A DNA stretch of 29,275 nt from DATLMR01 sp035537555 (GCA_035537555.1 DATLMR010000382.1:1-29275), one strand, 5' to 3'. Shown: positions 9,665 to 17,869, counted from the first letter of the stretch. Notes: generated from the sequence alone by a model not told the origin. Made by a program: numbers and translations.

Positions 9665-10073
9665 TGCTCTGAATCTGCTCCCAGTGAAGCTCGATGGTGC
9701 TTGCCGTCCCAATCTTGACGGAGATCGTATCCCCGTTCAAATTGAACTCCTTGCACTTGAGCTCGCTGCCGCCGACCAGGCGAATCAGTATCGAGTCCGA
9801 CTCGGTGGCGGAGGCTTTGATCGCCTGCGCGTCATCCATCGCGACGACGGCATAGCTCCTGGGAGCCCCCGAGCTGGTCTCCGTCATGGTCAGGCGCAAG
9901 GTGCCCGACGCCTCATCGCGGGAGAGTACTCTCCCGCGAATCGTGCTGCCGTTTTTCAACGAGAGGACGAATCCGGGGGCCGGAGCGTCCTGGGCCCGCG
10001 CCCGTCCTGCCGAGTACGTCATGAGAAGGGCCTGGGCGAAAATCAAGAGCATGATCGGGAATGGTTTTTTCAT
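9648..10073 (-). CDS. Secreted protein of unknown function
   Basis: A 141-residue protein with a clear signal peptide (MKKPFPIMLLIFAQALLMTYSAGRARAQ) and probable cleavage after Ala-Gln near 28. The mature part has two similar beta-rich halves, FVLSLKNGSTIRGRVLSRD and ILIRLVGGSELKCKEFNLNGD, each resembling a short beta-sandwich or SH3-like turn (L-x-NG/GG-S-x-hydrophobic). I do not recognise a family. The start ATG overlaps the upstream stop by one base (TAATG), so it is translationally coupled to the 294-residue protein. Its 3' end overlaps the convergent decarboxylase by 17 nt. Confidence 0.72.
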   Translation of the reverse strand: MKKPFPIMLLIFAQALLMTYSAGRARAQDAPAPGFVLSLKNGSTIRGRVLSRDEASGTLRLTMTETSSGAPRSYAVVAMDDAQAIKASATESDSILIRLVGGSELKCKEFNLNGDTISVKIGTASTIELHWEQIQSISFGS

Positions 10074-10957
10074 TATTTGTTCCGCTTCTTCTCGTATACA
10101 GCCTTCAGTTGTTTGAGATAATCTTCGCGGTCCACGGCGTAGTAGATCGCCCCGGGGCCGGCGGATATTATAGCCGCGATTGCCTGCTCGAAGGCTTCAT
10201 ATGGATCGCGCGATTCTATAGCTTTCGCTTCGAAGTAGCCCATACGCCGCAGCCTGCCCATCAATTCCTGCAAAGTCAGGCGCCCTTCGAAGGTCGTTCC
10301 GCCGTGCTGGTGCGACCGTGACAGGAGGTGCTGTATCATCAGCGCGTCGCCATAAACCGGGGGCGGAACGTACAGCCAGCCATTCTCGAAGCGCCAATCT
10401 CCTTCGACCTTGTGAGAGAGCTGGACCCTTCGGACGCCGTCGGCCAGGGTCTCGTCCCATTCGGTCGAGGGGGCCGCGCGCTTGATCTGCTCGACCGCTA
10501 CGGTCAGCAGCCACCTGTCGTCGTCGAAGTCGATTCGGCGCTTCAGGCGTTCGAGCCATTCGGAGAAGATCTGCATCCGGCTTCTCTCCGGGCTCCAGAG
10601 AGTGAAGCGGTCGTCGGCCTTCTTCAGGGCGGACCATAACTTCTTGCGCTCTTTTTCAAAAGACGGGTGGGCGTCTATGCGAATCGCTCGAAACGTGGCG
10701 AACCATCTGCGGGACCCGTTGCAATAGGGGCAATGCGCTACGTCGTCGCCTGCGATGAAGTGAGGGCGGGTCGTTGCCGCGCCCGTGAAATCGGCCTCTT
10801 CCGGCACGTGCTTCTTCAATTCGATGTAGGCCGTGCGGGGCGCCGCTTTCAACTGCTTGACGAAAAAGTCAAAGGCGCACCTGAGGCATATCTTGAGATT
10901 CGAGATCGAGATAGCCGAGCCGGGAATCGATTCGAAGCTGATCTCAGCCTTCTTCAT
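10073..10957 (-). CDS. Conserved-looking protein of unknown function with two CxxC pairs
   Basis: A 294-residue soluble protein I cannot assign. Cysteine pairs C24-x2-C27 (ICLRCAFDFF) and C76-x2-C79 (HCPYCNGSRRW) probably form one zinc site. The middle (about 85-150) is a Lys/Arg/Trp-rich helical region and later segments include SHKVEGDWRFENGWLYVPPPVYGDALMIQHLLSRSHQHGGTTFEGRLTLQELMGRLRRMGY. The C-terminus ends in a charged helix (EDYLKQLKAVYEKKRNK). No signal peptide or membrane segment is seen. It lies 59 nt downstream of tRNA-Leu on the same strand and may share that promoter. Its TAA overlaps the next start (TAATG), so the pair likely acts together, one cytosolic and one exported. Confidence 0.78.
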   Translation of the reverse strand: MKKAEISFESIPGSAISISNLKICLRCAFDFFVKQLKAAPRTAYIELKKHVPEEADFTGAATTRPHFIAGDDVAHCPYCNGSRRWFATFRAIRIDAHPSFEKERKKLWSALKKADDRFTLWSPERSRMQIFSEWLERLKRRIDFDDDRWLLTVAVEQIKRAAPSTEWDETLADGVRRVQLSHKVEGDWRFENGWLYVPPPVYGDALMIQHLLSRSHQHGGTTFEGRLTLQELMGRLRRMGYFEAKAIESRDPYEAFEQAIAAIISAGPGAIYYAVDREDYLKQLKAVYEKKRNK

Positions 10958-11016
10958 AAGAAGTTCTGAATTCCGAGCGCCCAGACCCGGCGGCGCTCAA
11001 GGCTCAGTGAGGTAAT

Positions 11017-11104
11017 TGGTGGGGATGGTGGGAGTCGAACCCACACGGGAGGTTATCCCAAAGGTTTTTGAGACCTTCGCGTATACCGATTTCGCCACAT
11101 CCCC
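11017..11104 (-). tRNA. tRNA-Leu(CAA)
   Basis: An 88-nt class II tRNA with encoded CCA. Acceptor stem GGGGATG/CATCCCC; anticodon stem AAGGT/ACCTT with loop CTCAAAA (11072-11066), anticodon CAA at 11070-11068, reading UUG. The variable arm GGGATAACCTCCC and the T-loop GGTTCGACTCC fit leucine. A strong promoter is at 11134-11162. Confidence 0.97.
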
Positions 11105-11133
11105 GATCAAAAAGGCTGCGAAAACGAAGACTC

Positions 11134-11162
11134 ATTCTAGCCTCAAGGGCAGGGGGCGTCAA
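11134..11162 (-). promoter_or_regulatory. Sigma-70 promoter of tRNA-Leu
   Basis: On the minus strand TTGACG (11162-11157) and TAGAAT (11139-11134) each match consensus at 5 of 6 positions with 17-nt spacing. Transcription would start near 11127, about 23 nt before the tRNA. Only a short hairpin (10975-10998) without a T-run separates the tRNA from the unknown gene pair, so read-through is possible. Confidence 0.75.
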
Positions 11163-11209
11163 CCGCGAGCCCATGCGTGGGACCGCACTCCGCGCTTCAA
11201 GTCGAGGCT

Positions 11210-12646
11210 TCAAGTCGAGCGGGGAACGATTATCGGCGTCGAGACGGCTTCACCGGACGGTGAGATGATTTCGATCGCAGACACCTCGCCATTCGGGCCG
11301 AGCTTTCCTATGGGCGTTATCTGCATCCGCTCGCTCCCGGCTTCGACCAGGAGAAAATGGGGCTCCGAAGCCCAGGCGACCGTCCGGGCGCTTACGAAGT
11401 CGGACGGCGTGCCGCGTCTTACCTTGCCCCCCGCTCCCGATAAAACGTATGTGATCCCTTCGGATTCCGAGTACTGGAAATTGTGCTCGTGACCGCTGAA
11501 GACAACGCGAACTCCCGACCGCTTGAAGAGCGGGACGAGCGTCTCAATCATCGAGCGCGAGTTCGAATGCCTCGGCCCGGCGCAAAAGGGAGGGTGATGC
11601 GTGAAGGGGATGCGCCACCCGGGCGGCTGGATCGAATTCGGGCCGCCCGCGTTCGCATCCGCTTCGCGCAGGGCCGAATCGATGAATGACGCGTGGTTGG
11701 GATGGAGGAAGAATCGGTTGCCGAATAGAATGGACTGGCGCGAAGTATCGACGCAGATGAACTCGACATCCGCTCCATAGGTGAAGCGATAGAATAGCCC
11801 CGGCCCGATGGACGCGCGGCCCGCCGCTTCCTCTCCGAAGAACCGTTCGTTCAGGAAAAAGTTGTCGAGCAATTGCTCCCTGTCGTCGCTCGCTTCGGTC
11901 TCGCTCGCGTCGTGATTGCCGACGCATGGGTACACGGGAATCCGGTTGATGATGTAACGATACGGCTGGTAAAAGGTGAAGAACCAGTCGTCGTCTTCAT
12001 CTCCCGTCTCGTCTATCGGAATCCCGAGGAGGGTCTTCGAGGAATAGATATTGTCTCCGGTGGTCAGCAGAAGGCGGACATTCTTCCGGTCCACGGTGGC
12101 TTCGAGCGCATCGGCAACCTCTTTCTGGTGGCGTCCGGGCCGCACCGGCTTTCGTATCCCGGTCCCGAAATCGCCCAGGACCGCGAAGGTCAGAGGCGCT
12201 CGCTCGTCCGGGTGCGGGTGGGTCCGAAATCGGTTGTCGTAAACCCTGCCGCTCGCGGATAGGCCCTGCCGCCCCGAATCGCTGGTCCAGTCTCTCCTCT
12301 CGCCCGAGGCCCATTCCTCTCCGTTTACGATCACGCGGTAGAGGTATTCCGTGTCCGGCTTGAGGCCCGAAATCCAGACGTGATTCGCCGTCTGCGTCTC
12401 GGCGAAGGCCGCAAGGGAGCCCTCGCGGTCGAAGACCTCTACCCGCGCGACGCCATAGGGCTCGGACCTCGCGCCTATGGTCTCTCGACGCGGAGGGTGG
12501 ACGTGATCGAGGTCCGAGTCGTCCACCAGCTTCCACGCCCCGTCGCTCGCTCTCACGCGAAAGTAGAAGCCTCCCCACGCGATAAGCGCGGCTTTATGAG
12601 TCAGCCCCGCGAGATAGAGATAAGGTTCGGCGTGAAATTCCGGCAA
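11210..12646 (-). CDS. Purple acid phosphatase-like metallophosphoesterase
   Basis: A 478-residue protein with a fibronectin-like N-terminal domain (about 8-145, including HVWISGLKPDTEYLYRVIVNGE) and a calcineurin-type metallophosphatase domain. Metal-site motifs appear in order: GDFGTG (158-163), GDN (197-199), GNHD (243-246), HHPP (350-353) and GHEHNFQ (385-391). The binuclear centre looks complete, so it should hydrolyse phosphomonoesters or diesters; the substrate is unknown. The start is TTG at 12646, supported by AGGAGGGG ending 4 nt upstream; an upstream in-frame TTG at 12715 lacks such a site. No signal peptide follows this start, although most relatives are exported. It is divergent from the liv operon. 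Confidence 0.9.
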   Translation of the reverse strand: MPEFHAEPYLYLAGLTHKAALIAWGGFYFRVRASDGAWKLVDDSDLDHVHPPRRETIGARSEPYGVARVEVFDREGSLAAFAETQTANHVWISGLKPDTEYLYRVIVNGEEWASGERRDWTSDSGRQGLSASGRVYDNRFRTHPHPDERAPLTFAVLGDFGTGIRKPVRPGRHQKEVADALEATVDRKNVRLLLTTGDNIYSSKTLLGIPIDETGDEDDDWFFTFYQPYRYIINRIPVYPCVGNHDASETEASDDREQLLDNFFLNERFFGEEAAGRASIGPGLFYRFTYGADVEFICVDTSRQSILFGNRFFLHPNHASFIDSALREADANAGGPNSIQPPGWRIPFTHHPPFCAGPRHSNSRSMIETLVPLFKRSGVRVVFSGHEHNFQYSESEGITYVLSGAGGKVRRGTPSDFVSARTVAWASEPHFLLVEAGSERMQITPIGKLGPNGEVSAIEIISPSGEAVSTPIIVPRST

Positions 12647-12650
12647 GAGA

Positions 12651-12658
12651 CCCCTCCT
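12651..12658 (-). promoter_or_regulatory. Ribosome binding site deciding the phosphatase start
   Basis: AGGAGGGG (12658-12651) is nearly perfectly complementary to the 16S 3' end and lies 6 nt (from AGGAGG) before the TTG at 12646. It is the main reason to prefer that non-ATG start. Confidence 0.72.
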
Positions 12659-12672
12659 GATTTCAGAGCCGC

Positions 12673-12704
12673 CCTGCCTCGCGCGATGCGCGGCGCGGGG
12701 CAGG
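12673..12704. repeat. G+C-rich near-palindrome upstream of the phosphatase gene
   Basis: CCTGCC (12673-12678) and GGCAGG (12699-12704) flank further pairing bases (CGCGC with GCGCG). A stable hairpin here would sit in the phosphatase leader, 15 nt from the ribosome site, or serve as a protein-binding dyad in the divergent region. Confidence 0.5.
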
Positions 12705-12775
12705 CCCGCATTCAATTAAGTCGTTTGCGCAGGGAAGATACTTTCAATAAAAAGTCCATTTATGACCCGCGCCGG

Positions 12776-12804
12776 TTGATTTGCCCTCGGAAGCAATTTA
12801 TCAT
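12776..12804 (+). promoter_or_regulatory. Sigma-70 promoter of the liv operon
   Basis: TTGATT (12776-12781) and TATCAT (12799-12804) are spaced by 17 nt; the -10 matches 5 of 6 positions. Transcription would begin near 12811, leaving a leader of about 70 nt before livK. Confidence 0.62.
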
Positions 12805-12820
12805 AAGGAACCAGCTCGGT

Positions 12821-12841
12821 GCAGGTAATGCAGTGACCTGC
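12821..12841 (+). promoter_or_regulatory. Dyad in the liv leader
   Basis: GCAGGT (12821-12826) and ACCTGC (12836-12841) form a perfect 6-bp dyad with a 9-nt centre, just downstream of the predicted liv start point. It could be an operator half-site pair or a small leader hairpin. Confidence 0.35.
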
Positions 12842-12879
12842 GAGATTTCACCATAATAATTATGCATTGCGAGGGCAAA

Positions 12880-14055
12880 ATGAAACGGACTTCTTTAACT
12901 TTAGTATTAGTTTTGTCTGTCCTTTCTCTGTTCGGTTGCGAGCAGAGAGGAGGCAATACCAAGGGCGCGGATTCAGGGCCGATAAGAGTCGGAGTATACA
13001 TGGATCTATCCGGGCAGACCTCGAGCTTCGGCCAGTCAAGCGTGAACGGCATGAAGATGGCTGCCGACGAGATAAACAAAGCGGGCGGCGTCAACGGCCG
13101 GCAGATCGAGCTCGTCATCGAAGACGACCAGGGCCGCCCTGAGCAGGCGGCGACGGTCGTCACCAAGCTCGTCAACCAGGACAGGGTGCACGCGATCCTC
13201 GGAGAGGTCGCTTCTTCAAACTCTCTGGCCGCGGCCCCTATTGCCCAGCAGGCCAAGATACCGATGATTTCGCCTTCGTCCACGAATCCGAAAGTGACGG
13301 CGGTGGGCGACTACATCTTCCGCGTGTGCTTCATCGACCCCTTCCAGGGCGACGTTATGGCGAAATTCGCCGCCAATACCCTGAAGGCCAAGACCGCCGC
13401 GATCCTGCTGGATGTGAACTCGGACTATAGCCGCGGCCTGACGCAGTTCTTCGAGGCCAGTTTCACGGGCCTGGGCGGGCAGGTCATCCAGAAGCAGTCT
13501 TACACGCAGACGGACCGTGATTTCAGCGGCCAGCTGACCGCCATAAGGTCGGCGAAGCCGGACGTGATCTTCATACCGGGGTACTACGGCCAGGTCGGAG
13601 TGATCGCGAAGCAGGCAAAGCAGCTCGGCATAACAGCCCCTCTGCTCGGCGCTGACGGGTGGGACGCGCCGCAGCTCTGGGAGCTTGGCGGCGATGCCCT
13701 CAACGGCGCGTTCATGGCGAACCACTATTCGATCGACGACCCCGCGCCCGCGATACAAAAATTCGTGGCGGATTACAAAGGTCGCTACAACGGCCTCGCG
13801 CCCGACGCTATTGCCGCCCTCGGGTACGATTCGCTGAAGGTGCTGGCCGACGCTATAGGGCGGGCCGGGACGACCGACGCCGCTAAATTGCGCGACGCCA
13901 TCGCGCAGACCTCTAATCTGGCGAGCGTGACCGGCAACATCTCGATCAACGCCGAGCGCAATGCCGTGAAGCCCGCCGTCGTGCTCGAACTGCAAAACGG
14001 CAAGTTCGTCTACAAGGAAACGATCAAGCCGGAGGGCGCGGCCGTCAGTTTGTAG
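12880..14055 (+). CDS. livK: Branched-chain amino acid ABC transporter, substrate-binding lipoprotein
   Basis: A 391-residue periplasmic-binding protein of the Leu/Ile/Val type (type 1 fold), the receptor of the Liv-like importer. MKRTSLTLVLVLSVLSLFGC is a lipoprotein signal with lipobox L-F-G-C20. The mature part has IRVGVYMDLSGQTSSFGQSSVNGMKMAADEINKAGGVNGRQIELVIEDDQG, the family's opening block, and SSNSLAAAPIAQQAKIPMISPSSTNP. The ATG at 12880 is preferred over 12862 because GAGGG lies 5 nt upstream and the charged n-region starts there. The real ligand could be any neutral amino acid, amide or urea; this cannot be settled here. First gene of the liv operon. Confidence 0.93.
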   Translation: MKRTSLTLVLVLSVLSLFGCEQRGGNTKGADSGPIRVGVYMDLSGQTSSFGQSSVNGMKMAADEINKAGGVNGRQIELVIEDDQGRPEQAATVVTKLVNQDRVHAILGEVASSNSLAAAPIAQQAKIPMISPSSTNPKVTAVGDYIFRVCFIDPFQGDVMAKFAANTLKAKTAAILLDVNSDYSRGLTQFFEASFTGLGGQVIQKQSYTQTDRDFSGQLTAIRSAKPDVIFIPGYYGQVGVIAKQAKQLGITAPLLGADGWDAPQLWELGGDALNGAFMANHYSIDDPAPAIQKFVADYKGRYNGLAPDAIAALGYDSLKVLADAIGRAGTTDAAKLRDAIAQTSNLASVTGNISINAERNAVKPAVVLELQNGKFVYKETIKPEGAAVSL

Positions 14056-14076
14056 TCGGAGAACATTAAGGAGAAT

Positions 14077-14112
14077 CCGGCGGAGGGTATCAAGTTCCGC
14101 TCCCTCCGCCGG
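14077..14112 (+). terminator. Intercistronic hairpin between livK and livH
   Basis: CCGGCGGAGGG (14077-14087) and CCCTCCGCCGG (14102-14112) form a perfect 11-bp stem with a 14-nt loop, 22 nt after the livK stop. No T-run follows, so it is better read as a 3'-end stabiliser or partial attenuator that keeps the binding protein more abundant than the permease. Confidence 0.55.
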
Positions 14113-14169
14113 GTCGACCGCTTCGATCTTGCCGGAAAAATCGCGCCGCGCGAGGAACGCCTCCATTTT

Positions 14170-15087
14170 ATGGACACTTTCATTCAGCAACTGATCAACG
14201 GCCTTACCATCGGTTCAATTTATGCCCTGATCGCGCTCGGGTACACGATGGTTTACGGTATACTGCGGCTAATCAACTTTGCCCACGGCGACATATACAT
14301 GGTCGGCGCGTTCGCGGGATACTTCATCGCGCCCGCCCTCGGGTATGGAAACAAGCCAAGCATAATCGGGCTTGCGGTCGTGCTGCTCGGCTCGATGCTG
14401 GTGGCTGCTCTCGTGGGAGTGGCGATCGAAAGGTTCGCATACAGGCCGGTCAGGAAGTACGCGCGCATGACCACTCTGATCACGGCCATTGGCGTATCGC
14501 TCCTGCTCGAAAACCTGGCGGTCGTGATCTTCGGGGGAGCGCCGAAGTCATTCCCCCAGCTCTTGCAGAACGAAAGCTACACCCTGTTCGGCAACGCCGC
14601 GATTTCAAAGGCCCAGCTCGTCATCTTTATCGTTTCTATCGCGTTGATGCTGCTGCTGCAATGGATCATCTATAAGACGAAAGTCGGCACGGCCATGCGC
14701 GCCGTCTCGTTCAATCTGAATTCGGCGAAGCTGATGGGAATCAACACGAACGTGATCATCGCCTTCACCTTCGCCCTCGGCTCGGCGCTTGCTGCGGCGG
14801 GCGGGGTTCTGACGGCCCAGTACAACCCGCAGATCGACCCGCTCATGGGGATAATCACGGGCCTGAAGGCCTTCGTCGCCGCGGTGCTCGGCGGCATCGG
14901 TAATATTCCGGGCGCGGTGCTCGGCGGCCTCCTCATAGGCGCGGCTGAAACGTTCGTGGTCGGGTACGGGCAGAGCGTCGGCATCCCTTCTTCGTACAGG
15001 GACGCGGTAGCCTTCTCGATTCTCATACTGGTCTTGTTGTTCCGCCCAGCGGGCCTGCTCGGCACCACCGTCCAGGAGAAGGTGTGA
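14170..15087 (+). CDS. livH: Branched-chain amino acid ABC transporter permease LivH
   Basis: One of two inner-membrane permease subunits, 305 residues and strongly hydrophobic with about eight segments. The N-terminus (FIQQLINGLTIGSIYALIALGYTMVYGILRLINFAHGDIYMVGAF) is the LivH hallmark, and the EAA-like loop appears at MRAVSFNLNSAKLMGINTNVII and the GAVLGGLLIGAAETF segment. Length is typical (about 290-310). It follows the livK hairpin and precedes livM by 84 nt. The start ATG at 14170 gives the expected short N-terminus; no strong ribosome site is seen. Confidence 0.94.
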   Translation: MDTFIQQLINGLTIGSIYALIALGYTMVYGILRLINFAHGDIYMVGAFAGYFIAPALGYGNKPSIIGLAVVLLGSMLVAALVGVAIERFAYRPVRKYARMTTLITAIGVSLLLENLAVVIFGGAPKSFPQLLQNESYTLFGNAAISKAQLVIFIVSIALMLLLQWIIYKTKVGTAMRAVSFNLNSAKLMGINTNVIIAFTFALGSALAAAGGVLTAQYNPQIDPLMGIITGLKAFVAAVLGGIGNIPGAVLGGLLIGAAETFVVGYGQSVGIPSSYRDAVAFSILILVLLFRPAGLLGTTVQEKV

Positions 15088-15171
15088 CCTGGGATTTCAG
15101 ATAAGAGTTTCGCGCGTCGGGTTTTAAAGTTATCGCTCAGACTCAATCGTCAAGACTCAGCCCTGATTCTT

Positions 15172-16266
15172 ATGCCTACACTCGTCAAACGACTCGTAAG
15201 CGCCCTCGCCATTTTCGTCGTACTCTATGTGATAAACGCGCTCATCAGCGATGAAGGGCTTTTCGGCGTGGGAATGCCTCCCTACTACGCGCGCATCCTC
15301 ATACTCGCGGGCATCAACATAGTCCTAGCCGTCTCTCTCAACCTGATCACGGGGTTCACCGGGCAGTTCTCCATAGGCCACGCGGGCTTTATGGCCGTCG
15401 GCGCGTATTCGTCCGCATACCTGACCGTCTATCACGCGCAGGCGTGGGAGAAGTCCCTCGCCGGAGTCGTCGGAGAGGGAGTGGCGGGCGTTCTCGTATT
15501 CCTGCTCGTGCTGCTCGTCGGCGGGCTGGTCGCGGCCCTCGCGGGCCTGATCGTGGGTATCCCGAGCCTCCGGCTTCGCGGAGACTACCTGGCGATAGTC
15601 ACGCTCGGCTTCGCGGAGATAATACGGATCGTAATCCTCAACATCGACAAAGTGGGCGGCGCGACCGGGTTTACGGTGCCGGGCCACTCGAACTTCCTGT
15701 GGGTCGGCTCGTTCGCCGTAATCACCGTCCTGGTGGTGCGAAATATCGTCCATTCGAACATCGGCCGCGCCCTTGTCTCGATCCGCGAGGACGAGCTCGC
15801 GTCCGAGGCCATGGGGATCAATACGACGCGGTTCAAGGTACTCGCCTTCGTCATAAGCTCGGCCTTCGCGGGCATCGCGGGAGTCCTGTTCGGGCATTAT
15901 ACGAAATTTCTCAGCACCAACGATTTTCAGTTCATACGCTCTTTTGAGATCATCATCATGATCGTTCTTGGCGGGATGGGCTCGATTACGGGCTCGATCC
16001 TCGGGGCCATATTGATCACCGTGCTGCCGGAAGTGCTGCGGGAGTTTTCCGAGTGGCGCCTGGTGATCTACTCCGCGCTCTTGATATTGATCATGCTCAC
16101 CAGGCCTCAGGGCATGCTCGGCCAGCGCGAGTTCGGGCTCAACTGGCTCAGGCGGCCTCAGAAGGGTCGCGTGAGCGACGAAGCCGTGGGCGCCTCCAAG
16201 GGCCTGCCCATCGCCGACGATGTGAAGTCGGATTCGGCTGAAGTAGCGAGAAGGGGTAAAGAATAG
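15172..16266 (+). CDS. livM: Branched-chain amino acid ABC transporter permease LivM
   Basis: Second permease subunit, 364 residues. INIVLAVSLNLITGFTGQFSIGHAGFMAVGAYSSAYL is the family signature, followed by GIPSLRLRGDYLAIVTLGFAEIIRIVILN and the EAA loop region IREDELASEAMGINTTRFKVLAFVIS. The membrane core ends near 325 (TRPQGMLG), and about 40 polar residues follow (KGRVSDEAVGASKGLPIADD...), longer than usual. The TAG at 16264-16266 abuts the livG ATG with no gap, implying coupled translation. Confidence 0.94.
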   Translation: MPTLVKRLVSALAIFVVLYVINALISDEGLFGVGMPPYYARILILAGINIVLAVSLNLITGFTGQFSIGHAGFMAVGAYSSAYLTVYHAQAWEKSLAGVVGEGVAGVLVFLLVLLVGGLVAALAGLIVGIPSLRLRGDYLAIVTLGFAEIIRIVILNIDKVGGATGFTVPGHSNFLWVGSFAVITVLVVRNIVHSNIGRALVSIREDELASEAMGINTTRFKVLAFVISSAFAGIAGVLFGHYTKFLSTNDFQFIRSFEIIIMIVLGGMGSITGSILGAILITVLPEVLREFSEWRLVIYSALLILIMLTRPQGMLGQREFGLNWLRRPQKGRVSDEAVGASKGLPIADDVKSDSAEVARRGKE

Positions 16267-17133
16267 ATGAGTAATCAGCCCGAGCAGGATTCTGTAAAGG
16301 CAACCAAGGAAGAGTCCATCATCACGGAGGCCGCGCGCACGACGAGATCGGCGAAGCAGTCTGACACGAATGGCGGCGGAGTCCTTGAGACGAGAAAGTG
16401 CACCATTCGATTCGGCGGGCTCGTGGCCGTCAACGAGCTCGACCTGACCGTGCGAGAGGGCGAGATCTACGGGCTGATCGGGCCGAACGGGGCCGGGAAG
16501 ACCACGATCTTCAACCTGCTCACGGGCGTTTACAGGCCCACTTCGGGCGAGATTTACTTCAAGGGCCGCCGGATCGACGGGCTCAAGCCTTACCAGATCG
16601 CCTCCTGCGGCGTGTCCCGCACGTTCCAGAATATCAGGCTTTTCCCCAGCATGAGCGTTCTGCAAAACGTCATGACCGCCTGCCACATACACGCGAAGCA
16701 GCACCTGGCCGACGCCGTGCTGAGGACGCCCCGCTTCAATCGCGACGAGCGCGACCACGAAAATTTTTGCCTGGAGCTCCTCGGTATTTTCGACCTCGCG
16801 AAGTTCAAAGACGAAGGCGGGACGAGCTTGCCCTACGGCAATCAGCGCAGGCTGGAGATCGTGCGCGCGCTCGCGACGCGGCCGAAGCTTCTATTGCTGG
16901 ACGAGCCCGCCGCAGGGATGAATCCGTCCGAAGCGGAAGACCTGATGGACTTGATTAGAAAGATCCGCGACCGCTACGGGCTTACGATCCTCCTGGTCGA
17001 ACATAACATGAAGGTCGTCATGGGCGTCTGCGAGCGAATACAGGTCGTCGATTACGGCAAGTCGATCGCTCTCGGCTTGCCCGAACAGATTAAGAATGAT
17101 CCGAGGGTGATCGAAGCCTATCTGGGAGATTAG
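16267..17133 (+). CDS. livG: Branched-chain amino acid ABC transporter ATP-binding protein LivG
   Basis: ATPase subunit, 288 residues. Walker A is GPNGAGKT at 72-79, the Q-loop region is SRTFQNIRLF, the signature is the LivG-type LPYGNQRRLEIVRAL, Walker B is LLLLDEPAAGMN, and the switch His lies in LLVEHNMKVVM. About 37 residues precede the usual start of the domain, rich in Glu, Ser, Thr and Gln (SNQPEQDSVKATKEESIIT...), so the protein exceeds the usual ~255. The start abuts the livM stop. It pairs with LivF. Confidence 0.94.
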   Translation: MSNQPEQDSVKATKEESIITEAARTTRSAKQSDTNGGGVLETRKCTIRFGGLVAVNELDLTVREGEIYGLIGPNGAGKTTIFNLLTGVYRPTSGEIYFKGRRIDGLKPYQIASCGVSRTFQNIRLFPSMSVLQNVMTACHIHAKQHLADAVLRTPRFNRDERDHENFCLELLGIFDLAKFKDEGGTSLPYGNQRRLEIVRALATRPKLLLLDEPAAGMNPSEAEDLMDLIRKIRDRYGLTILLVEHNMKVVMGVCERIQVVDYGKSIALGLPEQIKNDPRVIEAYLGD

Positions 17134-17164
17134 AAAGCGGGATCCTCGATCCCGGGCCAGCATT

Positions 17165-17869
17165 ATGCTAACGCTTGAAAACATCTCGGTCAATTACGGC
17201 GCCATCGAAGCGCTCAAAGATATCTCGATGCGCGTAGAAAAAGGCGAAGTCGTCACCTTGATCGGAGCCAACGGGGCGGGGAAGACGACCACCCTGCGCA
17301 CGATAACGGGACTGCTCAATCCCAGGCGCGGCCGCATCCTCTTCGAAGGCAATGACATCGCGGGCAAGCCGACGCACAAGCTGGTGGCTCGCGGCATCTC
17401 CATGTCGCCCGAAGGCCGGGGCGTATTCGCCAACCTGACCGTCCGCGAAAACCTCGGGATGGGAGCCTACCTGCAAAAAGATAAGCGCGTGATCGCGGCG
17501 GACATGGAAAAGGTATTCGTGATGTTCCCCCGGTTGAAAGAGCGCGAGTCGCAGAAGGCGGGAACGTTATCGGGCGGCGAACAGCAGATGCTCGCCATGG
17601 GCCGCGCCCTGATGTCGCGCCCGCGCATGCTCTTGTTGGACGAGCCTTCGCTCGGGCTCGCGCCGCTGGTTGTCCATACCATATTCGAGGCGATAGAGAA
17701 TATAAGAAGCGAGGGGACCACTATCCTACTCGTCGAGCAGAACGCGCACGCCGCCTTAAAACACTCGGACCGGGCCTACGTCTTGGAGACCGGGCGGATC
17801 ATCATGGAAGGCCCTTCGAAAGATCTCGCCGCCGACCCCCGGATCAAAGAAGCCTACCTCGGCGAATGA
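17165..17869 (+). CDS. livF: Branched-chain amino acid ABC transporter ATP-binding protein LivF
   Basis: Second ATPase subunit, 234 residues, the usual length. Walker A GANGAGKT starts at 34, then Q-loop SMSPEGRGVFANLTVRENL (LivF-type), signature LSGGEQQMLAMGRAL, Walker B MLLLDEPSLGLAP and switch LLVEQNAHAAL. The C-terminus KEAYLGE is typical. It closes the liv operon, 31 nt after livG, and ends only 9 nt from the convergent permease gene, with no terminator visible between them. Confidence 0.94.
   Translation: MLTLENISVNYGAIEALKDISMRVEKGEVVTLIGANGAGKTTTLRTITGLLNPRRGRILFEGNDIAGKPTHKLVARGISMSPEGRGVFANLTVRENLGMGAYLQKDKRVIAADMEKVFVMFPRLKERESQKAGTLSGGEQQMLAMGRALMSRPRMLLLDEPSLGLAPLVVHTIFEAIENIRSEGTTILLVEQNAHAALKHSDRAYVLETGRIIMEGPSKDLAADPRIKEAYLGE

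Noticed and set aside
15325..16758. 477-codon open frame antisense to livM and livG
   Set aside because: It lies opposite clearly recognisable genes, shows no family motif, and reflects high G+C at codon positions.
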